Program-made: the position numbers and the translations under genes | Shown here: piece by piece, positions 44,396 to 53,026 of the stretch | How positions within the stretch are numbered: the stretch's first letter is position 1 | Layout of the letters: the number at the start of each line of letters is the position of its first letter | The notes under the pieces: generated by a model | Told to the model about the DNA's origin: nothing | Databases searched by the model: none | Seen by the model: only the letters and a program-made list of their open reading frames with translations | Assembly: GCA_963780805.1 (NCBI GenBank) | Contig: CAWADP010000009.1 | Coordinates: forward strand, 620,001 to 684,000 | DNA from: JASHVB01 sp963780805 | GTDB taxonomy: Bacteria; Pseudomonadota; Alphaproteobacteria; Acetobacterales; Acetobacteraceae | DNA length: 64,000 bases | Direction of reading: 5' to 3'

Positions 44396-44512
44396 GTGAC
44401 ATTGCGGCCGGAGCAGCGCGAGCGGCCGCTATGCGTCACGTTCTTGCCGGAGCAGCGCGAGCTGCCGCTCTGGGTCACGTTCTGGCCGGAGCGGCTAGCA
44501 CTGCCGCTCGGT
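44396..44512 (+). repeat. Three tandem 39-base repeats
   Basis: Period 39, starting with 'gtgacattgcgg', 'gtcacgttcttg' and 'gtcacgttctgg'. One frame encodes a 13-residue unit ('VTLRPEQRERPLC', 'VTFLPEQRELPLW', 'VTFWPERLALPLG'). It abuts the 3' end of the sulfatase gene. No start codon or family supports a real protein. Confidence 0.7.
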
Positions 44513-44513
44513 G

Positions 44514-46011
44514 TCACGGCGGGTCGATGGCCAGCCGGACAAACGCCTCCCGCGGCGCGTCGTTTGCCAGCATCATCAGGCGCATCAGTTCCGTGAGGCG
44601 TGCCTCGGTGGCTGGATTCCGCAGTGGTGTCGCCTGGCCGGGATCCGCATCGATGTCGTAAAGCCGCGTATCGTTTTCCAGCAACGCTCCGGGACCATGT
44701 CCGTAATACATCGGCGACCGCTCGGTGACGGGCACCTTCAGCAGCGGCACCTGCTTGGTCCAGCGGAAGGGCGGTGCCAGCGTGGCATGAGACAGTTCTT
44801 CCGTGGTGAAGGGACGGTTGAGATGCGTCGGCATCACCGTGTACTGGAAGATCTCCTGGGTCTCGAGCGCCTCGGGGAACCGGTGGTACGTGTAGTGCCC
44901 ATCGGTGATGTTCACCGCCCCTCCGAAATAGCCGAATAACACGGCCTCGCGATCCGTCGGCGTGAGCAAGGACCGGCCTTCGGTCTCGGGCGGCGGCGCC
45001 ACACCGAACAACTCGCAGAACGTCGGCGCCACGTCGATCGCCTGCGACAGCCGATTGCTGCGGCCTGCGAGCGGTTGCCGAGGATCGTGCACCAGCAGTG
45101 GAATATGCGCCACCTCCTGATAGACGTGCATGCGGTTCTTCGCCCAGAAGTCATGCTCGCCCAGCAAAAAGCCGTGGTCGGTCGTCACCACCAGCGCGGT
45201 GTCCCTCCACAGATCGAAGTGGTCGAAATAATCGAGCAACTGCCCCAGCAGGAAATCACACAGCGCCACCAGGGCGTAGTAGTTCGCACGCAACTCGGCG
45301 GCTTCGTGCGGCAGCTCGTCGAGCCGGCCATACGGCGGCCAGTCCCGGATTGGGCCGTTCCAGGCGGTGGCGAAGGCCTGTTTGAATCGCTCGGGCGCAT
45401 AGAAGGGCTCGTGCGGATCGAAGGTCTCGATCTGCAGCAGCCAGTTATCGGCCGTCCTGTTCTTTTCCAGGAACTCCAGCCCGTGGCGAAAGCACTGCAC
45501 CGACGGAAAATCCTGCTCGTCGCGGATGAATTCGCGGTTGACCATGTATGGGCGGAACTTGCTCCGCTCGCCGGAGTCGAACTGCGCGGCGTGGTATTTC
45601 TCGCGCAGGCGCTCCCAGGGCGGCTGCACCATCGCCTTCCACGCGTCGGATTCCTGGCCGCGGACGAATTCGAATGACGAATAGCGGTTATGATACGTGG
45701 CGCCGCCATCCTCCCAATAGTGGTAGTGATCGGTCACGAGGTGCGAGTAAGTGCCGTGGTCTCTCAGCAGCTCGGGGAAGGCGTTGTCGAACGGTTCGAG
45801 CGGGCCCCAACTGCGGTGCAGGAACGTCAACCGACCGGTCAGCAAGTCGCGTCGCGCCGGCATGCAGGGCAGCGAGCCGACATAGTGCGCATCGTGGACC
45901 ACGCTGCGCGCCGCCAGCCGATCGAAATTGGGTGTCGGCACACGCGTGCCGCCATAGCATCCCAGCATGTGGCGGTTCAGCGAGTTCGAACAGTACGAAT
46001 ACAGCCTTCAC
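44514..46011 (-). CDS. Sulfatase family hydrolase (one frameshift near the start)
   Basis: Alkaline-phosphatase-superfamily sulfatase, 498 residues when one base is removed. The formylglycine motif is 'GSLPCMPARRDLLTGR' (CxPxR). Metal ligands appear in 'LVVTTDHGFLLGEHDFWAKN', and 'LQIETFDPHEPFYAPERFKQ' is typical. The conserved first strand 'VKAVFVLF' from GTG 46011 is one frame off the remainder; an extra A near 45987 separates it from 'SLNRHMLGCYGG'. From ATG 45968 the frame is clean. No signal peptide is seen, so a cytoplasmic phospho- or sulfo-ester substrate is possible. No sulfatase-maturation gene nearby. Confidence 0.85.
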
Positions 46012-46067
46012 AGCGGGACCTTCCTCAGACCTGGCCGTCTTGGCCGACACATGGGTGCACGACCGCC

Positions 46068-46560
46068 CCTCTCGTCCATACCCGGCGACGAGCGCGCGCC
46101 ATAGCGCATTCTCTTCCGCGCGGCAGCCGGTCGGCGGGACCCGCACCGCGGTCTGCACCGTCACCAGGTGCGCGGCCGGATCGACATAGACCGACTGGCC
46201 GTGGATGCCGAGCAAGGCGAACTGCCGGCGCGGACCGGGGAACAGCCAGACCTGGTAGCCGTCGCCCATGTCTGTGGTCGCGTGATACGGGGCGAACGGG
46301 CTGCTAGGCGGCGCGGTCGTGGCATCGAGCAGCCACTGGTGCGGGATGAGTTGGCGCCCGTCGGCGGTCGCGCCGTCGCGTGCCACTAACAATCCAAGCT
46401 GCGCTCAGTCGCGCAGCGCCGCGCTGAAGCAGCAGAAGGCGACTTCCTTGCCGGTGTGGTCCACCGTCCAGGTCGCGTCCGCCTCGGCGCCCATCGCCTG
46501 CCAGAGCCGGCTTTGCAGCCATGCCGGTGGCGACATGCAGACGGCGTGCGATGCTCGTTG
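46068..46560 (-). pseudogene. C-terminal fragment of a serine hydrolase (beta-lactamase/6-aminohexanoate hydrolase-like)
   Basis: A frame reading 'SPPAWLQSRLWQAMGAEADA', 'WTVDHTGKEVAFCCFSAALR', then a TGA at 46405-46407 where Trp is expected, then 'LVARDGATADGRQLIPHQWL' and 'GYQVWLFPGPRRQFALLGIH'. This is the distal half of class C-type serine hydrolases. The catalytic SxxK part is missing: the 5' end stops against the tatA gene at 46570. Truncation plus a nonsense codon make it a true pseudogene. It runs straight into the sulfatase start. Confidence 0.7.
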
Positions 46561-46569
46561 GTTGGGAGT

Positions 46570-46839
46570 TCAGTGCGCCGGCGTCGTTTCTCGCGGTGCG
46601 GCCGCGGCCTGCCGCATCGGGGCCGCCGGAGGCGCCGCTTCGCCGGCGGGGCCCGAAATCGATGCGGGCGGCCTGGCTGCGGCGCTGTCAGTGGCCTCCG
46701 GCTCGTCGGCCATGTTTTTCTTGAATGCCTTGATGCCCTTGGCGAGATCGCCCATCAGGCCGCTGACCTTGCCACCGCCGAACAGCAGCAGCACGACCAG
46801 CAGCACGACCATCCAGTGCCAGATGCTGAATTCGCCCAT
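46570..46839 (-). CDS. tatA: Sec-independent translocase protein TatA (paralogue 1)
   Basis: An 89-residue TatA/E: short N-terminus, single membrane helix ('IWHWMVVLLVVLLLFGGGKV'), the FGGGK hinge, amphipathic helix ('LMGDLAKGIKAFKKNMADEP') and an Ala/Pro-rich tail. It forms the pore of the twin-arginine translocase. tatB and tatC are not adjacent. A nearly identical gene lies 360 bases upstream on the same strand. Confidence 0.9.
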   Translation of the reverse strand: MGEFSIWHWMVVLLVVLLLFGGGKVSGLMGDLAKGIKAFKKNMADEPEATDSAAARPPASISGPAGEAAPPAAPMRQAAAAPRETTPAH

Positions 46840-47200
46840 GGGCTAATCCTCCTTCATGCCGGCATCGCGTCGCCGGCCGGGCGATGCGCCTGCGACCGGC
46901 CACCGCAAGGGCCGCGCTGCCAGTATCATAGACCGGCTGACAGTGTGCCGGTTGCAGTCCGCGGGTTAAGAAATCGCCATACCATGCGCCGGGGTGGCAG
47001 CCGCCGCCGCACTTCAGCCCGTTTCGCGCTGCCGCTATGGGCGCAATGCCACTGCTTTCTGCGCGAACCGGCTTTCTGCGCGAACCGACTTTCCGCGCGA
47101 ACCGGCTTTCCGCACGAGTGCTTTCCGTGCGGCGCCTGCCCGCAGCCGCGACAGCCCTGCGACTGGTCCGCGCTGCGGCCAAACCGGCGAGACAGCCAGC
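46840..47200. other. Gap between the two tatA genes with short tandem repeats
   Basis: No gene supported. At 47056-47125 a 17-18-base unit ('ctttctgcgcgaaccgg') is repeated about four times with drift. The rest is unstructured GC-rich sequence. Confidence 0.6.
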
Positions 47201-47443
47201 TCAATGCGCGGAGGTGGTCTCACGCGCGGTCGTGCGGGGCGCCGCCTCGCCGGCCGGCCCGGAAATCGAGCCCTTGTCCGCGCTCGCTTCCATCGAGGCG
47301 TCTTCCGGCTCCGCCATGTTCTTCTTGAACGACTTGATGCCCTTGGCGAAGTCGCCCATCAGGCTACTGACCTTGCCGCCGCCGAACAGCAGCAACACGA
47401 CCAGCAGCACCACCATCCAGTGCCAGATGCTGAAGCTACCCAT
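47201..47443 (-). CDS. tatA: Sec-independent translocase protein TatA (paralogue 2)
   Basis: An 80-residue TatA/E, nearly identical to paralogue 1 over the first 45 residues ('FSIWHWMVVLLVVLLLFGGG', 'KSFKKNMAEPEDASMEASAD'), diverging in the tail but sharing 'SISGPAGEAAP'. I start at ATG 47443, which aligns with the paralogue. The pair looks like a recent tandem duplication. Confidence 0.88.
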   Translation of the reverse strand: MGSFSIWHWMVVLLVVLLLFGGGKVSSLMGDFAKGIKSFKKNMAEPEDASMEASADKGSISGPAGEAAPRTTARETTSAH

Positions 47444-48071
47444 AGATCCTCTCCGCTGCACGGGACCGGCGGGGCGTCCCTAACACTTCGCCTTCCGGCT
47501 CGTCCGCCACAGTTTAGCCGGTCCAAGACCCGGCCGCCAGCCGAGATGACGCCAACGCGCCCGCGGTGCAAGCGAACCGGTCGCCGGCTTCCACGCCGAA
47601 TCCCACACCGGATCCCTGCGGCTCCCAGTGCGGCTCCCACTGCGGCTCCCACTGCGGCTCCCACTGCGGCTCCCACTGCGGCTCCCAGTGGTGCGCCCCC
47701 AACTGCGGCCCCCTGCGGCGCGGTCCCAACTTTGACGCCCGCCTCGTCCCGACCTTGGCTTCCCCCTTGCTCCCACTGGGGCGTCCGCCTGGGGCGTCCA
47801 CCTGGGGGGTCCACTGGCGCGCGCGCCGGTCGGCGGGCAGTCTTCTGGCGCGAAAGCGACACCTGCAACCGAATTGTGCAACATTCGTTGCGGCCCTTTG
47901 TTGGACGGCGTATGGTCCTACGGTTGAGGGGATAAACCCGGCCAATTCAATCGGCACGGGACGCCCCTCCACGGGGATGGGCGTCTGGCGGCACGTCACG
48001 GCGCCCCTGTTCAATTGGACGGCGGCCGGCCCAGCCCGGCAACCGCTCCCAGACAGAAAGGCGACGCGTCG
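47444..48071. other. Gap upstream of csp, with tandem repeats and a probable 5' leader
   Basis: About 630 bases with no convincing gene although frames are open on both strands because of repeats. The last ~110 bases before the csp ATG probably form its leader; a stem 'cgggacgcccctccac' with 'ggggatgggcgtctgg' lies at 47967-47996. Confidence 0.5.
47620..47691. repeat. Six tandem 12-base repeats
   Basis: Unit 'ggctcccactgc' repeated six times, the first and last with 'cag' for 'cac'. Depending on frame and strand it reads CGSH or WEPQ or GAAV repeats. Too short-period for CRISPR. Confidence 0.8.
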
Positions 48072-48281
48072 ATGCCGAAGGGCACCGTGAAGTGGTTCAA
48101 TCCGACGAAGGGCTATGGGTTCATCGCGCCGGATACCGGGGGAAAGGACGTCTTCGTTCACATCAGCGCCGTCCAGAAGGCGGGGCTGCGCAGCCTGAAC
48201 GAGGGCCAGAAGATCGGCTTCGAGATCGAGCAGCAGCAGAACGGGCGAGCGGCGGCGGTCAATCTGTCGCAAGCCGAGTAG
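48072..48281 (+). CDS. Cold-shock protein (CspA family)
   Basis: A 69-residue single cold-shock domain: 'MPKGTVKWFNPTKGYGFIAP' with RNP1 (KGYGFI) and 'DVFVHISAVQKAG' with RNP2 (VFVHI). Nucleic-acid chaperone. ATG 48072 follows 'cagaaaggcgacgcg'. Confidence 0.95.
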   Translation: MPKGTVKWFNPTKGYGFIAPDTGGKDVFVHISAVQKAGLRSLNEGQKIGFEIEQQQNGRAAAVNLSQAE

Positions 48282-48511
48282 ACCGCCCTACCGGACCCAC
48301 CCCACCAGGCCGCGCCCCCCGCGGCCGGCAGCGCCCTGCATGTTCGCCGGGCGCGCGCATCCCTGACCGCAGCACCGCGTTGTCCCTGGCGCGGCGGGGA
48401 ACACTGTATCTCTATCTCTCTCTGCCGCAAGGACCACGGCACCGCGACGTTGTGGGCTTGCGCGCAGCGGAGCGATTGCCTACCCACGCACCCGGGAGGA
48501 CACAGTCACCC

Positions 48512-49186
48512 ATGAGTTACGCCCTGGACCAGCTTCGCGGACGGCAACCGAATGCGCTGCCGCGGGCTGCGCTCGATGCCGACGCGGTGCGCGAGGCGTA
48601 CCGCCGCTGGGCCGGCGTTTACGACGCGGTTTTCGGCGGCGTCTCCATGGCGGGGCGGCGGCGTGCCGTGGCGTTGGTGAACAAGCTGCCGGGGCGCGAC
48701 GTGCTGGAAGTGGGCGTCGGCACCGGCCTCGCCCTGCCCCACTACACCCTGGACAAGTGCGTGACCGGCATCGACCTGTCGGCGGACATGCTGCGGCAGG
48801 CACGCAAGCGGGTCGATGCACTCCGGCTCGCCAACGTGACGGCGCTGCACGAGCTGGACGCCGAGGCCACCGAGTTCCCCAACGGCTCCTTCGACATCGC
48901 GGTGGCGATGTTCGTTGCCTCCGTGGTGCCCAACCCGCGGCGGCTGCTGGCCGAGATGCGTCGCGTCGTGCGGCCCGGTGGCAACATCCTGTTCGTCAAC
49001 CACTTCGCCGCGGAGAAGGGGCCGCGCTGGTGGATCGAGTGGGCGATGGCCCCGGCCTCACGCAAGTTGGGCTGGCACCCCGATTTCGCCCTGCAGGGAT
49101 TGTTCGGGCCCGACGACCTGGCACGGCTGCATGTCGAGCCGGTGCCGCCGCTGGGTATCTTCACCCTGGTCCGGCTGCCGCACTGA
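48512..49186 (+). CDS. pmtA: Class I SAM-dependent methyltransferase, PmtA-type phospholipid N-methyltransferase
   Basis: A 224-residue methyltransferase. The SAM-binding motif is 'DVLEVGVGTGLALPHYTLDK', then 'CVTGIDLSADMLRQARKRVD' and 'FDIAVAMFVASVVPNPRRLL', 'GGNILFVNHFAAEKGPRWWI'. This fits the Rhodobacter-type PmtA converting phosphatidylethanolamine to phosphatidylcholine at the inner membrane face. Ribosome site 'gggagga' precedes ATG 48512. Assignment as PmtA rather than another lipid methyltransferase is by overall resemblance. Confidence 0.82.
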   Translation: MSYALDQLRGRQPNALPRAALDADAVREAYRRWAGVYDAVFGGVSMAGRRRAVALVNKLPGRDVLEVGVGTGLALPHYTLDKCVTGIDLSADMLRQARKRVDALRLANVTALHELDAEATEFPNGSFDIAVAMFVASVVPNPRRLLAEMRRVVRPGGNILFVNHFAAEKGPRWWIEWAMAPASRKLGWHPDFALQGLFGPDDLARLHVEPVPPLGIFTLVRLPH

Positions 49187-49236
49187 CGGAAGTCACGTGA
49201 CTCCGCCTCCTGTGAAGGGGGACCCTGAATTTCCGC

Positions 49237-49296
49237 TTGACTTATATAACCAGGCAGTTATTGGTTCTGATCGATAGCTATCGGGTTATCGATCGC
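49237..49296 (+). promoter_or_regulatory. Probable promoter/operator of the arsR-SRPBCC operon
   Basis: TTGACT at 49237-49242 is a good -35 element; the -10 is weak (around 49260). A perfect 12-base palindrome 'cgatagctatcg' (49272-49283), extended by 'gatcgata' and 'ttatcgatc', lies between it and the start codon, a likely site for the ArsR-type repressor. Confidence 0.5.
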
Positions 49297-49297
49297 A

Positions 49298-49621
49298 ATG
49301 GCAGATCCCCAGGACCCCCTTTTCAGATCGTTGGCCGATCCGACTCGTCGAGCGATCTTCGAGCGCCTGTGCCGCGAAGGAGAGCAAACCGTGGGGGCCC
49401 TGACGGCGCAGTCCGGGATCTCGCAACCAGCCGTATCAAAGCATCTCGGCGTTTTGAAGCAGGCGGGACTGGTACACGACCGCCATGCAGGACGACAGAC
49501 CCACTATAGCGCGCAGCCCGGCGCGCTTGCCCCCCTGATCGACTGGACAAGCCGGATGGCCGGGTTCTGGGAGAACCGGTTCGACCAGCTCGAAGACTTG
49601 CTGAAAAGGATGGACCAATGA
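49298..49621 (+). CDS. ArsR family (MarR/ArsR-type) transcriptional repressor
   Basis: A 107-residue winged-helix regulator: 'PLFRSLADPTRRAIFERLCR', 'TVGALTAQSGISQPAVSKHL' recognition helix, and 'GLVHDRHAGRQTHYSA' wing. Metal-binding cysteines are absent, as in the subgroup paired with SRPBCC proteins. It probably represses its own operon; the stop overlaps the next start by four bases. Confidence 0.92.
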   Translation: MADPQDPLFRSLADPTRRAIFERLCREGEQTVGALTAQSGISQPAVSKHLGVLKQAGLVHDRHAGRQTHYSAQPGALAPLIDWTSRMAGFWENRFDQLEDLLKRMDQ

Positions 49622-50028
49622 ACCAAGCGTCGACCGAAGCGCTATCCGTCGTTCTCGAGCGTGAGATGCCCCATCCGCCGGAAAAGATCTGGCGCGCGCT
49701 CACCCAGGCGCACCTGATCGAGGAGTGGCTGATGAAGAACGACTTCGAGCCTGTCGTGGACCACCGTTTCAATCTTCGCGCGGACTGGGGCGCGGTCGAC
49801 TGTCAGGTCCTGGCAGTCGAGCCGAACAAAACACTGTCCTATACGTGGGCGGCCTATGGTCTCGAGAGTGTGGTCACCTGGACGCTCACCCCTACGCGCA
49901 CGGGGACCCATCTGCGCATGGAGCAGTCGGGCTTCCGGCCGGATCAGCAGCAGGCTTACCAGGGCGCCAAGGCCGGATGGCCGCGGTTCGTCGATGCGCT
50001 TGAGCGGGTCGTGGCGCGGCCGGACTGA
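49618..50028 (+). CDS. SRPBCC (AHSA1-type) domain protein
   Basis: A 136-residue START/Bet v 1-like protein: 'VLEREMPHPPEKIWRALTQA', 'IEEWLMKNDFEPVVDHRFNL', 'LSYTWAAYGLESVVTWTLTP'. It binds hydrophobic ligands in a cavity; no enzyme function is established. Always found behind this type of ArsR gene, which suggests ligand sensing for that regulator. Confidence 0.9.
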   Translation: MNQASTEALSVVLEREMPHPPEKIWRALTQAHLIEEWLMKNDFEPVVDHRFNLRADWGAVDCQVLAVEPNKTLSYTWAAYGLESVVTWTLTPTRTGTHLRMEQSGFRPDQQQAYQGAKAGWPRFVDALERVVARPD

Positions 50029-50040
50029 AGCCAAACCAGA

Positions 50041-50163
50041 ATGCTCCCCCTCCCCATGTGGGCTTGGGCCGTTAAGCGGACCAAGGTGGGGGGAGGGGTT
50101 CCAGGAAGATTCCTCCGTTGTGACCCCTCCCCTTGGTCCGCTTGCCCACAAGGGGAGGGGAGT
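50041..50163. repeat. GC-rich dispersed palindromic repeat, paired copies 4a/4b
   Basis: Two units: 'gctccccctccccatgtggg' through 'ggtggggggaggggttcc', and 'acccctccccttggtccgc' through 'cccacaaggggaggggagtc'. Parts ('aagcggaccaagg' and 'ccttggtccgctt') are inverted copies. They lie after the SRPBCC gene, in the 426-base gap before coxB, which otherwise holds no gene. Confidence 0.7.
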
Positions 50164-50454
50164 CGCTTGCGCTTGGCCCATGGCCTGGTTCGACGCCGAT
50201 GCCCCTCCCTCCGACCGCCTCGCGCAAGACCCCTCACGGAGCGGTGGAGGTCCTTCGTTTACCTCTCCTTCCCCGTCCTCATTTTCCTGCGCTGTCCTCA
50301 GGTCGCTTTTCTGATCCTCTCCAACCCGTGCAGTTTCGCGAAGACCGCCCGCGAGACCTTGATCTCCCGGCGAGGGTCCGGTAGGCCAAAGTCCATCGGA
50401 ACTTGGCCAGGGCGATGCGCCACGGCCGGCCGGGACGGAACGGGCGGGGTATCG

Positions 50455-51360
50455 ATGCAGGTCTTCCGGCGGCTGCGAGCCGCACTAATCGCGCTCTTGC
50501 TGTTACCGGCGGTCCTGCCGGGCAGCGCGGCTTACGCACAGGCGCCGTCTCCATGGGAAATGGGCATGCAACCGGCGTTCAGCCCGGTGAAGCAGCAGAT
50601 CATCGACCTGCACGACCTCGTGCTGGTCATCATCACCCTGATCACCCTGTTCGTTGGCGGCCTGCTGGGCTGGGTGATGTGGCGCTACAACGCCAAGCGC
50701 AACCCGGTCCCCGGGCATGCCGTGCACAACACGGTGCTGGAGATCGCCTGGACCGTGATCCCGGTGCTGATCCTGGTGATCATCGCGATCCCCTCGTTCC
50801 GGCTGATCTACTATGAAGACCGCACCTACGATCCCGACCTGACCATCAAGGTGACCGGGCATCAGTGGTATTGGGAATATACCTACCCCGACAAAGGCAA
50901 CCTCGACTTCTCCAGCTACATCGTCCCGGACGACCAGTTGAAGCCGGGCCAGCTGCGGCTGCTGACGGTGGACCACCCGCTGGTGGTGCCGGTGGACAAG
51001 AACATTCGCATTCTGCAGACCAGCGGCGACGTCATCCACAGCTTCTTCATCCCGTCGCTGGGCGTGCAGCGCTACGCTATCCCCGGCCGCATCATCGAGA
51101 CCTGGATGCGTGTGGACAAACCCGGCGCCTACTACGGCGAGTGCAACCAGATCTGCGGCACCAATCACAGCCGCATGCCGATCATGGTGCGCGCCGTGCC
51201 GGAGCAGGAGTTCGAGACCTGGCTGGTGCAGGCGAAGAAGCAGTTTGCTGCCAACGGCACGATTCCACCCGCGCCGCCGGTCATCCAGGCGCCGCCCGCC
51301 GTCGCTCAGGAGCAGGCGGATGGCAAGCTGCTGACTGCCGCCAACGAGTTTCGGCACTGA
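50455..51360 (+). CDS. coxB: Cytochrome c oxidase subunit II
   Basis: A 301-residue subunit of the aa3-type oxidase. A signal-like N-terminus ('LIALLLLPAVLPGSAAYAQA'), two membrane helices, then the cupredoxin domain. The CuA site is complete: 'GDVIHSFFIPSLGV' (His) and 'YGECNQICGTNHSRMPIMV' (two Cys, His, Met). It receives electrons from cytochrome c. ATG 50455 is chosen for the signal peptide. First gene of the cox operon; its last 17 bases are tandemly repeated. Confidence 0.95.
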   Translation: MQVFRRLRAALIALLLLPAVLPGSAAYAQAPSPWEMGMQPAFSPVKQQIIDLHDLVLVIITLITLFVGGLLGWVMWRYNAKRNPVPGHAVHNTVLEIAWTVIPVLILVIIAIPSFRLIYYEDRTYDPDLTIKVTGHQWYWEYTYPDKGNLDFSSYIVPDDQLKPGQLRLLTVDHPLVVPVDKNIRILQTSGDVIHSFFIPSLGVQRYAIPGRIIETWMRVDKPGAYYGECNQICGTNHSRMPIMVRAVPEQEFETWLVQAKKQFAANGTIPPAPPVIQAPPAVAQEQADGKLLTAANEFRH

Positions 51361-51394
51361 ACGAGTTTCGGCACTGAACGAGTTTCTGCACTGA
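51344..51394 (+). repeat. Three tandem 17-base copies over the coxB stop codon
   Basis: Unit 'acgagtttcggcactga' at 51344, 51361 and 51378, the last with one change. Each carries a TGA; the first ends coxB. Likely replication slippage. Confidence 0.85.
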
Positions 51395-51429
51395 CCGCAA
51401 GGCCGGTGCACCAGGAGACGAGAGAGACG

Positions 51430-53023
51430 ATGTCGGTCACCACCCACGATCACGCGCACGATCACCACGATCACAAGCCCGGCTTTGTGACGCGCTGGCT
51501 GTTCAGCACCAACCACAAGGACATCGGCACGCTCTACCTGATGTTCGCCGTGTTCGGCGGCACGGTCGGCGGCGTGCTGTCGGAGATCATGCGTGCCCAG
51601 CTCATGTTCCCCGGCAACCACGTCGTGGATTCAGGGCAGGAGTGGAACACCATCATCACCAGCCACGGGCTGCTGATGATCTTCTTCTCGGTCATGCCGG
51701 CGCTGATCGGCGGCTTCGGCAACTGGTTCATCCCGCTGATGATCGGCGCGCCGGACATGGCGTTCCCGCGCCTGAACAACATCAGCTTCTGGCTGCTGCC
51801 GCCGGCCTTCGTCCTGATCTTCACCGGCCTGATGCTGGGCGAATCCGGCACCGGCTGGACGCTGTATCCGCCGCTGTCGGAAGCGCACGTTCGAGCCCGG
51901 CATCGGCATGGACTGCACGCTGTTCGCGCTGCACCTGGCGGGCATCAGCTCGCTGCTGGGCGCGATGAACTTCATCACCACCATCTTCAACATGCGCGCG
52001 CCCGGCATGACGCTGCACAAGATGCCGCTGTTCGTGTGGTCGGAACTGGTGACCGCGTTCCTGCTGCTGCTGTCGATCCCGGTGCTGGCCGGCGCGATCA
52101 CCATGCTGATCTGCGACCGCAATTTCGGCACCGCCTTCTTCGACCCGGCCGGCGGCGGCGACCCGGTGCTGTTCCAGCACCTGTTCTGGTTCTTCGGCCA
52201 CCCCGAAGTCTACATCATGATCCTGCCGGGCTTCGGCATCGTCAGCCACGTCGTCTCCACCTTCAGCAAGAAGCCGATCTTCGGCTATCTCGGCATGGCC
52301 TACGCGATGGTGGCGATCGGCGTGGTCGGCTTCGTGGTGTGGGCGCACCACATGTTCATCTCCGGCATCTCGGTCGATACCCGCGCCTACTTCATGGCCG
52401 CCACCATGGTCATCGCCGTGCCGACGGGCATCAAGATCTTCTCCTGGATCGCCACCATGTGGGGCGGCTCGCTCGAGCTGAAGACGCCGATGCTGTGGGC
52501 GATCGGCTTCATCTTCGTGTTCACCGTCGGCGGCGTCACCGGCATGGTGCTGGCCAATGCCGGCATCGACCAGGTCCTGCACAACACCTACTACGTCGTC
52601 GCGCACTTCCACTACGTGCTGTCGCTCGGCGCGGTGTTCTCGATCTTCTGCGGCTTCTACTACTGGATCGGCAAGATGTCCGGCCACCAGTATCCGGAGT
52701 TCTGGGGCAAGGTGCATTTCTGGCTGACCTTCATCGGCGTCAACCTGACCTTCTTCCCGCAGCACTTCCTGGGGCTGGCCGGCATGCCGCGCCGCTACCC
52801 CGACTATCCGGAGGCTTTCGCCGGGTGGAACTTCGTGTCCTCGATCGGCGCGTTCATCGGCGGGGTGGCGCTGCTGGTGTTCTTCTATGTCTGCTACCGC
52901 ACCTTCACCTCGAAGGAGCATCTGGCGGACAACTACTGGGGCGAAGGGGCGACGACGCTGGAATGGAGCGTGTCGTCGCCACCGCCGTTCCACACTTATG
53001 CCGAACTGCCGCGGATCCGCTGA
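51430..53023 (+). CDS. coxA: Cytochrome c oxidase subunit I (one frameshift in this sequence)
   Basis: Catalytic subunit with heme a, heme a3 and CuB, 530 residues when one base is removed. The N-terminal 154 residues ('WLFSTNHKDIGTLYLMFAVF', 'FGNWFIPLMIGAPDMAFPRL') and the rest are in different frames; an extra G near 51889 disrupts 'SEAHFEPGIGMDCTLFALHL'. Heme and CuB ligands are present ('FWFFGHPEVYIMILPGFGI', 'VVWAHHMF', 'VVAHFHYVLSLGA'). The His-rich start ('THDHAHDHHDHKPG') is odd. Loss of this gene is unlikely, so a sequence error is the favoured reading. Confidence 0.93.
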
Positions 53024-53026
53024 TCC

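Noticed and set aside
47620..47691. Possible CRISPR array
   Set aside because: The unit is 12 bases with no spacers; it is a simple tandem repeat, and no cas genes are present.
47359..48090. Open frames across the 12-base repeat as real repeat proteins
   Set aside because: Every frame is open only because the repeat lacks stops; none has a convincing start or conserved flank.
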